Assembly (NCBI GenBank): GCA_002359215.1
Contig: DEMN01000005.1
Location: forward strand, 62,001 to 126,000
Source of the DNA: Flavobacteriales bacterium UBA2669
Lineage (GTDB): Bacteria > Bacteroidota > Bacteroidia > Flavobacteriales_E > Vicingaceae
DNA length: 64,000 nucleotides
Direction: 5' to 3'
The notes below the pieces were generated by a model. That model made no database searches, had not been told where the DNA came from, and saw nothing but the letters and a program-made list of their open reading frames with translations. Of the stretch, positions 17,036 through 26,182 are shown piece after piece. Position numbers and translations under genes: made by a program. Every line of letters begins with the position of its first letter. Positions within the stretch are counted from its first letter, which is position 1.

Positions 17036-17533
17036 TTATTCATTTGCAAAAATGGTTAATGCTAAAATGCCATCTTCTTGCAGTGCATAATCTAATTCTA
17101 CGGTAATACTTTCATCATTTTTTAACCATCTGGCTAACCCATTAATATCATTTTCCAGCCTAAAATCTTTCGACTCATTAAACTGTTTAGTGTATGCCTC
17201 TTTTAATATACCTAACTGTTCCTTGTTATTCACTTGGAAGTCTAATCCTACTTCAAAACAACCCAATTCATCAAACACATAGGTCAATTCATAAAAATCT
17301 AATTCACTTAATTCATACTTATAAACCAACAAATCGTCATCTTGCTCTATTAAATTCTTTTTCTTCTCTTTTTTAGCAACTTTATCAATAGGTAAATTAA
17401 TTCGTTGCAACAACTCCTCTGCTGTAGCTTTTTTGTTCATCTGATCGTAATAACTATCCGATTTTTTATCCGATTGACACGACACAACAAATAATAACAA
17501 TACTAATACTGAAAAACACGCTAATTTTTTCAT
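17036..17533 (-). CDS. Predicted lipoprotein of unknown function
   Basis: Start placed at the ATG giving MKKLACFSVLVLLLFVVSC, an ideal lipoprotein signal (Cys19); the open frame continues 19 codons upstream. The start is preceded by AAACAG, like the starts of porQ and cmk. The 165-aa product has an acidic, beta-rich mature region (LVYKYELSELDFYELTYVFDELGCFEVGLDF). I recognise no family. It is monocistronic, divergent from the OmpA-family gene at 17874. Confidence 0.75.
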   Translation of the reverse strand: MKKLACFSVLVLLLFVVSCQSDKKSDSYYDQMNKKATAEELLQRINLPIDKVAKKEKKKNLIEQDDDLLVYKYELSELDFYELTYVFDELGCFEVGLDFQVNNKEQLGILKEAYTKQFNESKDFRLENDINGLARWLKNDESITVELDYALQEDGILALTIFANE

Positions 17534-17597
17534 CTGTTTATATTTAAAAGTGTAAAGGTAACAAACATCCTTGTATAAATAAAAAAGCATATTTGTT

Positions 17598-17635
17598 AGG
17601 TGGTTAAATCATTACTTATTACTCCTTAACCACCT
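17598..17635. promoter_or_regulatory. 10-bp inverted repeat between divergent genes
   Basis: AGGTGGTTAA (17598-17607) and its perfect complement TTAACCACCT (17626-17635) are separated by 18 nt in the 340-nt gap between two divergent genes. There is no U-tract on either side, so it does not look like a terminator; an operator for a dimeric regulator is possible. The rest of the gap (17636-17873) is AT-rich with no gene visible. Confidence 0.35.
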
Positions 17636-17873
17636 GTAAACTAACACAAAATAAACAGGTCTAGTGACTACAAACTTAAAACTTTTTATCTAACTACTAT
17701 TAATGTTAGAGTGTTAATATAAAACATCTGTCAAACCAACTTAAACACCCATTTAACAATGTTTTTTAATTATCGACTATAAAAATAGACTACTAAAATA
17801 AAAATATTTTTATATTTCACTTTGCTCTATTTTTTTATATTTTAGCCAATTATTATACAAACTAAGTTTCAAA

Positions 17874-19874
17874 ATGAAAAAAACACTCTTAACTACCTTA
17901 TTATCAATGATTACTTTTTTTTCAGTATTGGCTCAAAACATTGATTTCGACAAAAAAAACTTTAGCAACAACAAAGATGGTTTCAAACAAGCTTTAACAG
18001 ACTTAAATGAAGGCAATATGGCTTATTTTAATGGTGTGTTTTCAAAAGCCATCGAACCTTTTGAAAAAGCCCAAAATTTCAATCCAAATAATGCTGAATT
18101 AAATGGAAAAATTGCTGATTGTTATTTTCAAACAGACAATATTCATAAAGCCAAACAACTATTAGAAAGTGTTTTTAAATTAGACGCTCAACCAGATGGC
18201 TATTTTATTTATTTAAATGCTCAAATAAAACATCGTGAAAATGAATTTGATGAAGCTATAAAACTCTACCGTAATGCAAAAACAAAGGGATCTAATATCA
18301 AACCTAATGCTTTAAATAATATCGATAAAAAAATTAAAGAATGTACTTACGCAAAAAAACTCATCAAAACACCTATTAATGTAGAAATTATAAATGTTGG
18401 AAAGTCTATTAATTCATCAAATCAAGAATATGTTCCAGTTATTACTGCTGATGAGTCTGAAATATTTTTTACTTCAAGAAGAAATGACACAGAAGGTAGC
18501 GGAAGAGACATCCAAATTGATGATTTTTATGAAGATATTTACTATAGTTCCAAAGGTGATGATGAAAATTGGCAAACTGCGATTAATTTGGGCAAACCGG
18601 TAAATAGCGAATCACACGATGCTACTGTTGGCCTTTCTATTGATGGTCAGAAACTTTTTATTTATAGAGATAACCAAAAAGGAATAGGAAATATTTACGT
18701 TACCGAGAAAAAAGGTACTGAATGGACCGAACCAACTGAACTACCTAAACCTATTACATCAAAATATCAAGAAACTTCTGCAAGTTACGACTACACCGGA
18801 AAAACCATTTATTTTGTTAGTGACAGACCAGAAGGAAAAGGTGGAAAAGATATTTATAAGTGTACACAAGATAAAGAAGGTAATTGGGGAGAAGCTGAAA
18901 ATCTGGGCAGCCCTATAAATACTGAATTTGATGAAGATGCTATCTTTCTTCATCCTGATGGAAAAACGCTTTACTTCAGCTCAAATGGAAACAACTCTAT
19001 GGGAGGTTTTGATATTTTTAAAAGTATCTTAGACAAAGGAAAATGGACTACTCCTCAAAATTTAGGATACCCTATAAATTCAGCCGGTGATGATGTTGCT
19101 TTTGTACTAACAGCAAATGGCGAACACGGATATTACACTTCTGGAAAAACAGGTGGTGAAGGCAAAAGAGACATTTATAAAATAGTTTTTCTTGATGAAA
19201 TTAAAAATAATAGTCGCCCCAAACTTACTTTGTTAAAAGGAATTGTTTTTGACAACAAAACAAAACAACCATTAAGTGCTTTAATAGAAATTTTTGATAA
19301 TGATAAAAATGAAATGGTATCTTCTTACGAATCAAATAGTGCAACGGGGAAATACATGGTTTCTCTTCCTGCTGGACATGATTACGGAATTAGTGTGAAA
19401 AAAGAAGGATACTTGTTCTATTCTGAAAACATCAATATTCCTGATACTGCTGCTTTTCAAGAGATTGAGAAGAACATTGGTTTGGATAAAATTGAAAAAG
19501 GTAAAAAAGTAGTCTTAATGAATATTTTTTATGACTATAACAAGGCTAGTTTAAGGTCTTCATCATATAATGAATTAGATAAAGTAGTTGAATTGCTTAA
19601 CAAAAATGCTAAGATGAAAGTAGAATTAGCTGCTCATACTGATTCGAGAGGTGGTGATGCATATAATTTAAAATTATCTCAAGAAAGAGCTCAATCGTGC
19701 GTAGATTATTTAACCTCTAAAGGAATTGACCGTTCTCGGTTAATTGCTAAAGGTTATGGAGAATCTCAACCATTAGTAAAAGAAGAGGTAATAAACAAAA
19801 TGGCTACTGAGCAAGAAAAAGAAGCTGCTCATCAACAAAACAGGCGTTCAGAATTTAAGATTTTGGAGAATTAA
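17874..19874 (+). CDS. PorE-like OmpA family protein (TPR, PD40 propeller, regulatory beta domain, OmpA)
   Basis: 666 aa, exported: signal peptide 1-21 ending VLAQ. Next come TPR helices (about 35-160), a WD40-like PD40 beta-propeller (170-440) with repeated units such as EIFFTSRRNDTEGSGRDI, KTLYFSSNGNNSMGGFDIF and HGYYTSGKTGGEGKRDIY, a carboxypeptidase-regulatory-like beta domain (450-540), and an OmpA C-terminal domain (545-665; AAHTDSRGGDAYN). This order is that of PorE, a T9SS-linked peptidoglycan-binding protein of Porphyromonas. Bacteroidota carry several paralogues, so a T9SS role is possible, not certain. Unlike PorE no lipobox is seen. Confidence 0.85.
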   Translation: MKKTLLTTLLSMITFFSVLAQNIDFDKKNFSNNKDGFKQALTDLNEGNMAYFNGVFSKAIEPFEKAQNFNPNNAELNGKIADCYFQTDNIHKAKQLLESVFKLDAQPDGYFIYLNAQIKHRENEFDEAIKLYRNAKTKGSNIKPNALNNIDKKIKECTYAKKLIKTPINVEIINVGKSINSSNQEYVPVITADESEIFFTSRRNDTEGSGRDIQIDDFYEDIYYSSKGDDENWQTAINLGKPVNSESHDATVGLSIDGQKLFIYRDNQKGIGNIYVTEKKGTEWTEPTELPKPITSKYQETSASYDYTGKTIYFVSDRPEGKGGKDIYKCTQDKEGNWGEAENLGSPINTEFDEDAIFLHPDGKTLYFSSNGNNSMGGFDIFKSILDKGKWTTPQNLGYPINSAGDDVAFVLTANGEHGYYTSGKTGGEGKRDIYKIVFLDEIKNNSRPKLTLLKGIVFDNKTKQPLSALIEIFDNDKNEMVSSYESNSATGKYMVSLPAGHDYGISVKKEGYLFYSENINIPDTAAFQEIEKNIGLDKIEKGKKVVLMNIFYDYNKASLRSSSYNELDKVVELLNKNAKMKVELAAHTDSRGGDAYNLKLSQERAQSCVDYLTSKGIDRSRLIAKGYGESQPLVKEEVINKMATEQEKEAAHQQNRRSEFKILEN

Positions 19875-19881
19875 TTAGTTT

Positions 19882-19898
19882 AATCTTTAAAGATTTTT
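19882..19898. terminator. Weak bidirectional terminator between convergent genes
   Basis: AATCTTTAAAGATT is a perfect 14-nt palindrome followed by TTT on the plus strand. It sits between the OmpA-family gene (plus) and the histidine kinase gene (minus). AT-rich and short. Confidence 0.4.
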
Positions 19899-20934
19899 AC
19901 TTACTCGGAATAACAACCATTGTTTTTACTCTTTCTTCTTCATTTTTTATGGAAAAGAGAGCCTCTTTTCCATAAAGTAAATCTAAGCGTTGTTTGGTAT
20001 TTGCTAATCCAAAACCTGTTTCTGAACTAGCCTGTTCATCATAATGCCCACTATTGTAAATAATTACTTTTAGCTTATCAGCTTCTACTGAAGCTGTTAT
20101 TTCTACCGTCCCACCTTTTGGAAGTTTAGAAGTACCGTGTTTTATAGCATTCTCAACTAAGGTTTGTATCATTAATGGTGGCACCAAAAAGTTTTTGGTG
20201 TTTTCATTTATTGCTAATTTAATGGTTAGCTTTTCTTCAAAACGCATTTTTTCTAAACTTAAATAATCTTCTACCATTTTAAGCTCTTCAGAAAATGGAA
20301 CTAAAGTCTTTTTTCCCATCAACAAAGAGTTTCTGAGCACATTTGATAGTTCTGTTACCGCTTTTTTTGCCAATAGAGGATTTTCATCAATTAAAGCTCT
20401 GATACTATTCATAGAATTAAAAACAAAATGTGGATTTAACTGAGAAATTAATCTGTTCAGCTCAATTTCATTTTTAGCTGCCTGCCATTTTAAATTTTTA
20501 ATTTCTTCCTTTTTATAATTGGTTACATAGTGAAATAAAAAATAAACAAGTGACCACAACAAATAAATGAAAAACCAACTTAAAACCCCTGTTATTAAAC
20601 TATTTAAAGATATAGAAAATGCTCTACCTTCAATTAGCTTTTCTATGACAATTAACTTTAAAAAGTAAGTAACAAGTGCTTGTAGTAAAGACCCAAAAAA
20701 AATAGGGATAATGAGTTGCGTTACCGGCAAACCCATTAAATTTCTAATAATAATGATACACCTAAATAAATGTGAGATTAATAAGGTAATCAAAAAAATG
20801 GAGCCTAAACTCAACCAAAAGGAAACAGACAAATCATTATTAGATAGAAAATTGAAATATCCAACAACACTTACATAAATAGCCCATCCAAAAAGCTGGA
20901 GTAGCCAATATATTTTAGTTCTGGAATAACTCAA
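19897..20934 (-). CDS. LytS/YehU-type sensor histidine kinase
   Basis: 345-aa membrane histidine kinase. Four hydrophobic segments fill residues 10-135, with no obvious sensor domain outside the membrane. The His_kinase domain has LNPHFVFNSMNSIRALI with phospho-acceptor His169, the N-box LVENAIKHGTS, and the glycine-rich GFGLANTKQRL. Partners of this family are usually LytTR-type response regulators, but none is adjacent, so it is an orphan here. It converges with the OmpA-family gene and lies 66 nt downstream of the M61 peptidase gene on the same strand. Confidence 0.9.
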   Translation of the reverse strand: MSYSRTKIYWLLQLFGWAIYVSVVGYFNFLSNNDLSVSFWLSLGSIFLITLLISHLFRCIIIIRNLMGLPVTQLIIPIFFGSLLQALVTYFLKLIVIEKLIEGRAFSISLNSLITGVLSWFFIYLLWSLVYFLFHYVTNYKKEEIKNLKWQAAKNEIELNRLISQLNPHFVFNSMNSIRALIDENPLLAKKAVTELSNVLRNSLLMGKKTLVPFSEELKMVEDYLSLEKMRFEEKLTIKLAINENTKNFLVPPLMIQTLVENAIKHGTSKLPKGGTVEITASVEADKLKVIIYNSGHYDEQASSETGFGLANTKQRLDLLYGKEALFSIKNEEERVKTMVVIPSK

Positions 20935-21000
20935 TCTAATTTTAATTTAGACAATAAAAGTAAGCGAAATAGCTAAATTATTTCACTTACTCATTGTTTT

Positions 21001-22833
21001 TTATTGTCCTAACCAAGTTTTTCTCAACTGCACTTGTTGTTCGGTAGCATTTGGATTAATAGCTATATAGTAATCTTGTGTTGCTTCAGTTTGTATTGCT
21101 TTAGCTTTTAGTAAAACCGGAATTATTTTACCCTTCACTTTTCTTTCTACTAAAATTTCTACTTTTTCACCATCTTCAGTATTCGTTTGGTAGTCAATAA
21201 TTACATCTTCTAAATTATCTAAAGTAAGCTCTTTGCCATTAATAGCTAAAATTTCATCATTAATTTTAATCTTTAATTTTTTACCAAACTTATTTAAATC
21301 GGCAACGTCCATAACAAAAAGTCGTTGTGTTTCCATATTAAACCCAATAGTTGCACCACCAAAACCAACTTCTTTAATAGTAACATCTGTTTTAAAATCA
21401 ACACCTACTTTAGCCAACACTTCTTCGAAAGGTAATGGCTTAGAACCTTCTACATAATTGGCAAAGAAAGCATGTAATTCTGGTGAAATTAATTGAGCAA
21501 TCTTATCAAAAAGCTCATCATCTTTAAAAGAAACATCTTTTCCGTATTCTTCTGATAACATTAACATTAAATCTTTCAAACCTTTTTTTCCACTGGTTTG
21601 TTCTCTTATTAAAATATCTAAACACAAACCTATTAATGCTCCTTTATTATACACATTCATGTATTGGTCTTGATGTGCATCTAATGCACCTAAACTCATT
21701 TTTGTAAACGGCAAATCATCTTTAAAACTTTCTGCCGTAGCCATTTTATCCATTAACACATCAAAATAAGCTTCGGGAGTAATCATGTTTTGATAAACCT
21801 GAACATGATTGGCAAAATATTCTGTAACTCCTTCGTACAACCATAAATGTTTTGACATTTTAGGGTTAATGTAATCAAAATTGCCAATTTCTTCTGAGTG
21901 AATATTTAGAGGAGTAACTATATGAAAAAATTCATGAGCGGCTACATCTACCAAAAAACCTGATAATCTTGCCGGATCCATTTCCGGCAAATAATAAAAT
22001 GAAGAATAAGAATGCTCCAAGGCTCCACTTCCTCCAGAGCCACTTACTCCTTCATAAAGATAAATAATGAAAGCATATTTATCTACGGGTAGTTTTCCAC
22101 CTAAATATTCTTTTTGAGCCTCTAAAATTCCTTTAATATCTTTAGCTAAAACTTCTGCCGGAGCCACCTTATTTTTAGAATAAACAGAAACTAAAATAGA
22201 TGTTTCTGCAATTTTAAAGGTTACTGTATCCGGCTGATTATACATAATTGGTGAATCCACCAAATCCATATAATTATCAATAGTAAACTTATCTGTATTA
22301 CCTGTAGTGGTTATATTAGTTAACCCTGTAGAACCGAAAAAATCAACAGGTCTGGTAATGTTTAACTCATAAATTAAGTTTTTCATGTTATCGAAATAAC
22401 CAAAAAAGCCATGGTTATTCAATACCACATTTTCTTTTTCTTCAATGTTAGTTCCTCCCGGTTCAAAAACCAATTCATCTACATCTGCATCCCAAGTATC
22501 TTCTACCCAATAAGCTATTTTTTTCATCTTATCAGCATCATGAATTTCCCATCTGTTATCATCCAACCTATTTACATAAAGACTTTTTCCGTTTGCATCA
22601 AAAGCCTGAAAATCCATCACATATTGTCCGAAATCGTAAATTTGATACGTACCTGGAACAATTTTAGGCATGTTATAAATTATTTTACTCTCTTTAATTG
22701 ACGGAGTTTCTAAAGTAACTTCTATTAAATCATTACTAATTTTGTTCAAATCCATATAAAATGAATATTTATCTTGACCAAATACACTGCTTATAGATAT
22801 TAAAAATAAGGCTATAGGTATTAAAAATTTCAT
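21001..22833 (-). CDS. M61 family metallopeptidase with PDZ domain
   Basis: Exported zinc aminopeptidase-like protein (glycyl aminopeptidase family). Start at the ATG giving MKFLIPIALFLISISSVFG; the frame extends 11 codons upstream, but those codons precede the transcript start predicted from the -7 box at 22864-22871. 610 aa: beta-rich N-terminal domain (20-200), catalytic domain with HEFFH at residues 300-304 and a downstream Glu334 in YEGVTEYF as third zinc ligand, and a PDZ-like domain near the C-terminus (about 480-580). SGSGGSGALEHSYS matches the family's substrate-binding GGxEH region. Confidence 0.92.
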   Translation of the reverse strand: MKFLIPIALFLISISSVFGQDKYSFYMDLNKISNDLIEVTLETPSIKESKIIYNMPKIVPGTYQIYDFGQYVMDFQAFDANGKSLYVNRLDDNRWEIHDADKMKKIAYWVEDTWDADVDELVFEPGGTNIEEKENVVLNNHGFFGYFDNMKNLIYELNITRPVDFFGSTGLTNITTTGNTDKFTIDNYMDLVDSPIMYNQPDTVTFKIAETSILVSVYSKNKVAPAEVLAKDIKGILEAQKEYLGGKLPVDKYAFIIYLYEGVSGSGGSGALEHSYSSFYYLPEMDPARLSGFLVDVAAHEFFHIVTPLNIHSEEIGNFDYINPKMSKHLWLYEGVTEYFANHVQVYQNMITPEAYFDVLMDKMATAESFKDDLPFTKMSLGALDAHQDQYMNVYNKGALIGLCLDILIREQTSGKKGLKDLMLMLSEEYGKDVSFKDDELFDKIAQLISPELHAFFANYVEGSKPLPFEEVLAKVGVDFKTDVTIKEVGFGGATIGFNMETQRLFVMDVADLNKFGKKLKIKINDEILAINGKELTLDNLEDVIIDYQTNTEDGEKVEILVERKVKGKIIPVLLKAKAIQTEATQDYYIAINPNATEQQVQLRKTWLGQ

Positions 22834-22863
22834 ATTTTTTAGTTTATAAGTTAAATAATGAAA

Positions 22864-22871
22864 CAAAAATA
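22864..22871 (-). promoter_or_regulatory. Promoter -7 box for the M61 peptidase
   Basis: TATTTTTG on the minus strand, 31 nt from the ATG at 22833; exact match to TAnnTTTG. Confidence 0.5.
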
Positions 22872-22941
22872 GAGAGTATGGTGTAAATAATGAAGATAAA
22901 TTACACTAATGGTAATTTTTATAGATTAAAGGAAAAAATCG

Positions 22942-23514
22942 ATGAATTATTTGGCTCATTTTCTACTTTCGCAACAAAACGAAGCATTAATTGTTGGGAA
23001 TTTTATTGCTGATGATGTAAAAGGAAATCAGTATAAGAAATATCCTAAAGCTATTCAACAAGGTATCTTATTGCATAGAGAGATTGACACATTTACCGAT
23101 AATCATCCAATAGTAAAAAATAGTAAAAATTTAATCAGAAAATTTCAGAGAAAATACACCCCTGTTGTTATTGATGTTTTTTACGATTATTTTTTAGCAA
23201 GCAATTTTCATCATTATTCAACTTTTGAATTGAAAGAATTTAGCCTAAAAACTTATTCTGTTTTAAATAAAAATATTAACTTATTAACTCCAAAAACTAG
23301 TTTTATTTTTCATCATATGAGCAAAAACAATTGGCTTTACAATTATTCCTCAATAGAAGGAATACAAAGGGCTTTAACGGGATTGTCGCGAAGAACAACT
23401 TTTGAAAACGATATGCAAGTGGCACATCATTTGTTATTAAAATTCAAAAGTGAATTAAAAACAGATTTTGAACAATTTTACCCTGAGTTAAAACAACATG
23501 TTAGAAATATATGA
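22942..23514 (+). CDS. acpH: Acyl carrier protein phosphodiesterase (AcpH/DUF479 family)
   Basis: Removes the phosphopantetheine arm from acyl carrier protein (activity known for E. coli AcpH). The 190-aa product shows the family pattern MNYLAHFLLS, GNFIADDVKG, GILLHREIDTFTDNHP and VVIDVFYDYFLASNF, with conserved His/Asp residues of an HD-like metal site. Length is normal. Monocistronic, divergent from the M61 gene. Confidence 0.9.
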   Translation: MNYLAHFLLSQQNEALIVGNFIADDVKGNQYKKYPKAIQQGILLHREIDTFTDNHPIVKNSKNLIRKFQRKYTPVVIDVFYDYFLASNFHHYSTFELKEFSLKTYSVLNKNINLLTPKTSFIFHHMSKNNWLYNYSSIEGIQRALTGLSRRTTFENDMQVAHHLLLKFKSELKTDFEQFYPELKQHVRNI

Positions 23515-23557
23515 AAACAAAAGTTTCATTTTTTCGTAACTATTTGAGTAAACTTAT

Positions 23558-23565
23558 TATATTTG
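23558..23565 (+). promoter_or_regulatory. Promoter -7 box for the 23627 gene
   Basis: TATATTTG followed by TTCG, 62 nt before the ATG at 23627; exact match to TAnnTTTG. Confidence 0.5.
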
Positions 23566-23626
23566 TTCGATTATTAAAAATTCATTGGAATTTAATAACT
23601 AACAATATTTTAGCACCAATATAATA

Positions 23627-24049
23627 ATGAAAAAGCTACTCCTCATATTATTCTTACTTCCGGCAATCATGTTTGCCCAAAGTGCAAGAGACATCAATTT
23701 GGTAATTCAAAAGACACTTGATTTAGAAGTTTTAAAAAAACATTATAATGGTGATGAGATGTCGGGACAAACGCCAATTCTAATAATAAATGATGATAAA
23801 ATCCCTAACAACCTGATTGTTTTTAAGTTTAATAAAAGAGTTAAGGTAATGACTTTTGAGGAAATTGAAACTTTTAAAAATATTTACAAAGGAAGTTTAG
23901 ACAGTTACTTTATTTTTGAAGTAATGCATTTTGAAGGTGATAGTGTCCTAATTAAAGCATCTTTTAGAAAGGCAAATCCTCTAAAAATCGAAGTTACCAT
24001 GCAGAAAAAAGATAAAGACTGGATAGTAACCGCTTCATCTGCCCAATAA
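23627..24049 (+). CDS. Small exported protein of unknown function
   Basis: 140 aa with a clear signal peptide (MKKLLLILFLLPAIMFAQ). The mature part is a mixed alpha/beta domain: ILIINDDKIPNN, VFKFNKRVKVMTFEEI, and a C-terminal beta stretch (VLIKASFRKANPLKIEVTM, DWIVTASSAQ). I recognise no catalytic residues or named family. Probably periplasmic. The next gene (Smr) starts 12 nt on, so they may be co-transcribed. Confidence 0.75.
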   Translation: MKKLLLILFLLPAIMFAQSARDINLVIQKTLDLEVLKKHYNGDEMSGQTPILIINDDKIPNNLIVFKFNKRVKVMTFEEIETFKNIYKGSLDSYFIFEVMHFEGDSVLIKASFRKANPLKIEVTMQKKDKDWIVTASSAQ

Positions 24050-24060
24050 ATATTATATGA

Positions 24061-24315
24061 ATGAGTAAACTTAAACTCGATTTACACGATATTTATAACA
24101 AAGGACAACAGATAGACAACGCTCTAGAAGAAATAATAAAAGAAGCCGTTAACAAAAAAATTAAGTTAGTAGAAATTATTCCGGGAAAAGGTTCAGGACA
24201 ATTAAAGAAAAAAGTCATCCGATTTTTACAATTACCTTCCATAAAAAACCAATACCACCGATTAGAAAAAGACGCTAAAAACTTCGGAAGAATATTTGTC
24301 CATTTTAAATTTTAA
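24061..24315 (+). CDS. Stand-alone Smr domain protein
   Basis: 84 aa, almost exactly one Smr domain (the MutS2 C-terminal nuclease-like domain): LDLHDI at residues 5-10 and EIIPGKGSGQLKKKVIRFL match the LDLHG and HGxGxGxLR motifs, although the second motif has PGKGSGQLKK in place of HGKGxGxLR. Smr domains cut branched DNA or RNA in MutS2 and related proteins. Missing the His of the second motif, this copy may be inactive or specialised. It starts with ATG after a TGA at 24058. Confidence 0.82.
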   Translation: MSKLKLDLHDIYNKGQQIDNALEEIIKEAVNKKIKLVEIIPGKGSGQLKKKVIRFLQLPSIKNQYHRLEKDAKNFGRIFVHFKF

Positions 24316-24322
24316 TAAAAAT

Positions 24323-24508
24323 ATGTTTTCTCAAGGCCAAAAAATATTCGCACTAATTTTTATCATCTCATTTTTAGTTATACTAACCTTTCAATTTTTA
24401 AAAGATAGAAAAAGGAATAAGAATTTATTTAAAGGGACTTATTGGGTACTAATTGCTATTATGGCATTAATGCTCGGCTATTTATTACTTACCAAACTAA
24501 TTCATTAA
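24323..24508 (+). CDS. Small two-helix membrane protein
   Basis: 61 aa with start at ATG 24323 (MFSQGQKIFALIFIISF), 7 nt after the Smr gene stop; a longer frame would overlap that gene. Two membrane segments (about 8-24 and 39-56) flank a short basic loop (KDRKRNKNLFKG). Function unknown. Followed by a terminator at 24547. Confidence 0.7.
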   Translation: MFSQGQKIFALIFIISFLVILTFQFLKDRKRNKNLFKGTYWVLIAIMALMLGYLLLTKLIH

Positions 24509-24546
24509 ATGAATTACATACAAAGCCTTAATGTATTAAAATAAAA

Positions 24547-24574
24547 AAGCCGAACACTAAATGTTCGGCTTTTT
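24547..24574. terminator. Bidirectional terminator (24323 gene / tRNA-Val)
   Basis: AAGCCGAACA and TGTTCGGCTT form a 10-bp stem with loop CTAAA. TTTT follows on the plus strand and TTTTTTAT on the minus strand. It ends the plus-strand small-gene run and the minus-strand tRNA-Val. Confidence 0.9.
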
Positions 24575-24580
24575 CGGTTG

Positions 24581-24655
24581 TGGGAGATGAGGGATTCGAA
24601 CCCCCGACCCTCTCGGTGTAAACGAGATGCTCTGAACCAACTGAGCTAATCTCCC
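24581..24655 (-). tRNA. tRNA-Val (anticodon UAC)
   Basis: Full cloverleaf on the minus strand: acceptor GGGAGAT/ATCTCCC (7 perfect pairs), D-arm GCTC...GAGC, anticodon stem TCTCG/CGAGA with loop TTTACAC (anticodon TAC), T-loop TTCGAAT, discriminator A. The CCA end is not encoded. Confidence 0.96.
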
Positions 24656-24678
24656 CAACTGCTTTTTAAAAGCGGATG

Positions 24679-24686
24679 CAAATATA
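24679..24686 (-). promoter_or_regulatory. Promoter -7 box for tRNA-Val
   Basis: TATATTTGC on the minus strand, 23 nt before the mature tRNA 5' end. The same nine bases precede tRNA-Arg and tRNA-His. The rest of the gap to 24846 is AT-rich with no gene visible. Confidence 0.6.
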
Positions 24687-24846
24687 TGTAAATAATAATT
24701 ATTAAAACAAACAATAATTCAAATTTTATTTATAATTTTTTTCGCAATAACTCACATAAAACCTATTACTTTCATTAACAACAAAATAATAAGGTATTCG
24801 ATCAAATTGAAGATTTTATTATCTAATGTTTCGCTATTTAATTGCA

Positions 24847-25932
24847 TCAAATTCTCACGCCAATAATACAAACATCATCCAACTGTTCTTGATCTTTTTT
24901 CCAAGCTTCAAATGTATTAATAACTTCTTTTTGCTGACTAACAATATCTTTTCGATATATAGAAGTTAATAACTTTTTCAATCCGGTAATTTTGAATTTT
25001 TTGGAACTTTCTCCACCAAATTGGTCAATAATCCCATCTGTATAAAGATAATAACTATCTCCTTTACTGAGTTGTATTATATGAGTTGTTGGTGCTCCTT
25101 TAACATGGGGTTGTACTGAACCAACTGTACATTTACTTCCTTTTACTATGTTTAACTCTCCTTCTTTAAAATAAACCATACTTAAATTAGCTCCTGCAAA
25201 ATATAGTGTGTTATCTATTTTATCAAATTTACATAAAGACACCTCCATTCCATCCTTTAACTCGCCTTCACTTTGTTGATTCAATGTTTCTTTTACATAA
25301 TAATTCATTTTATCTAAAATGGCTCCCGGATCTGTTTCTCCATCTTCTTTTACGGCTTTGTTTATAGCATTATTTCCTATTAACGACAAAAATGCACCTG
25401 GCACACCATGACCCGTACAATCAACAACCGCAACATATGCATAACGCTCATCAGAAAAAACCCAATAAAAATCTCCACTCACAATATCTTTAGGATAATA
25501 CAAAATAAAAATATTTTCAAAAGCATTTTTAACAACATCTTGTTTGGGTAATATAGATTTTTGTATTTGCAAAGAGTATTTTATGCTATCTACTAAATCC
25601 TTATTTTTTTCTTCAATAATTTTATTTTGTATTCCTAGTAATTTGTTGTTTTTTCTAACATTTATAAATGTAAAAATGGCCAAAATAGCTACTAATAAAA
25701 TCAATAGAAAAATCATGTAAAAAAAATTTCTATGATCTTTAGGATAGCAAACCTGAAAATTATCCTCACTACCTAAAAAAGTATCTTTAAAAGACAAATG
25801 CTCTACTTTATTTGATAGGTTTTCTTCATGTTCGTGTGCATGAGGATAATTAGAATTATGTTGAGCTAGAAGCACATTACCATACTGAAACAGTATAAAC
25901 AAAAAAGCTATTTTTAATACAGAATATTTCAT
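24847..25932 (-). CDS. Membrane-anchored SpoIIE family protein phosphatase
   Basis: 361-aa PP2C-type Ser/Thr phosphatase. A signal peptide (1-23) is followed by a short His-rich external segment (SNYPHAHEHEE), one transmembrane helix (about 70-90) and a coiled linker (KNNKLLGIQNKIIEEKNKDL). The SpoIIE domain includes IVSGDFYWV, VDCTGHGVPGAFLSLIGN, LKDGMEVSLCKF and YLYTDGIIDQFGG, whose Asp residues bind the metals. Family members usually dephosphorylate anti-anti-sigma or similar switch proteins. Its phosphatase domain resembles the three TPR-linked ones at 38561-44791 but it has no TPR sensor. No partner kinase gene is adjacent. Confidence 0.9.
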   Translation of the reverse strand: MKYSVLKIAFLFILFQYGNVLLAQHNSNYPHAHEHEENLSNKVEHLSFKDTFLGSEDNFQVCYPKDHRNFFYMIFLLILLVAILAIFTFINVRKNNKLLGIQNKIIEEKNKDLVDSIKYSLQIQKSILPKQDVVKNAFENIFILYYPKDIVSGDFYWVFSDERYAYVAVVDCTGHGVPGAFLSLIGNNAINKAVKEDGETDPGAILDKMNYYVKETLNQQSEGELKDGMEVSLCKFDKIDNTLYFAGANLSMVYFKEGELNIVKGSKCTVGSVQPHVKGAPTTHIIQLSKGDSYYLYTDGIIDQFGGESSKKFKITGLKKLLTSIYRKDIVSQQKEVINTFEAWKKDQEQLDDVCIIGVRI

Positions 25933-26182
25933 CGTTATAATTTTTTATAAACTTAAGAAATTTATGTTTATAACATTAAAAAAGCTACATGGACTTTATT
26001 AGTTAGAAGCATATACTTTTCAACCCGAAATACTTATTCTACAAAATGAAAGTACAGGATACATATATTACAAAACTGCAAAGTAGTAAATTTTTAATAA
26101 TTCCAAAAAAATTAATGTAAACACAGATAAAAATCTTCTTTAAATGTATAGTTATGTATTTTTACATCATAAAATTATTTTG

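Noticed and set aside
25933..26182. Search for an RNA or operator in the gap between the SpoIIE phosphatase and lnt
   Set aside because: AT-rich, with no strong hairpin, consensus promoter box or ORF that I could support.
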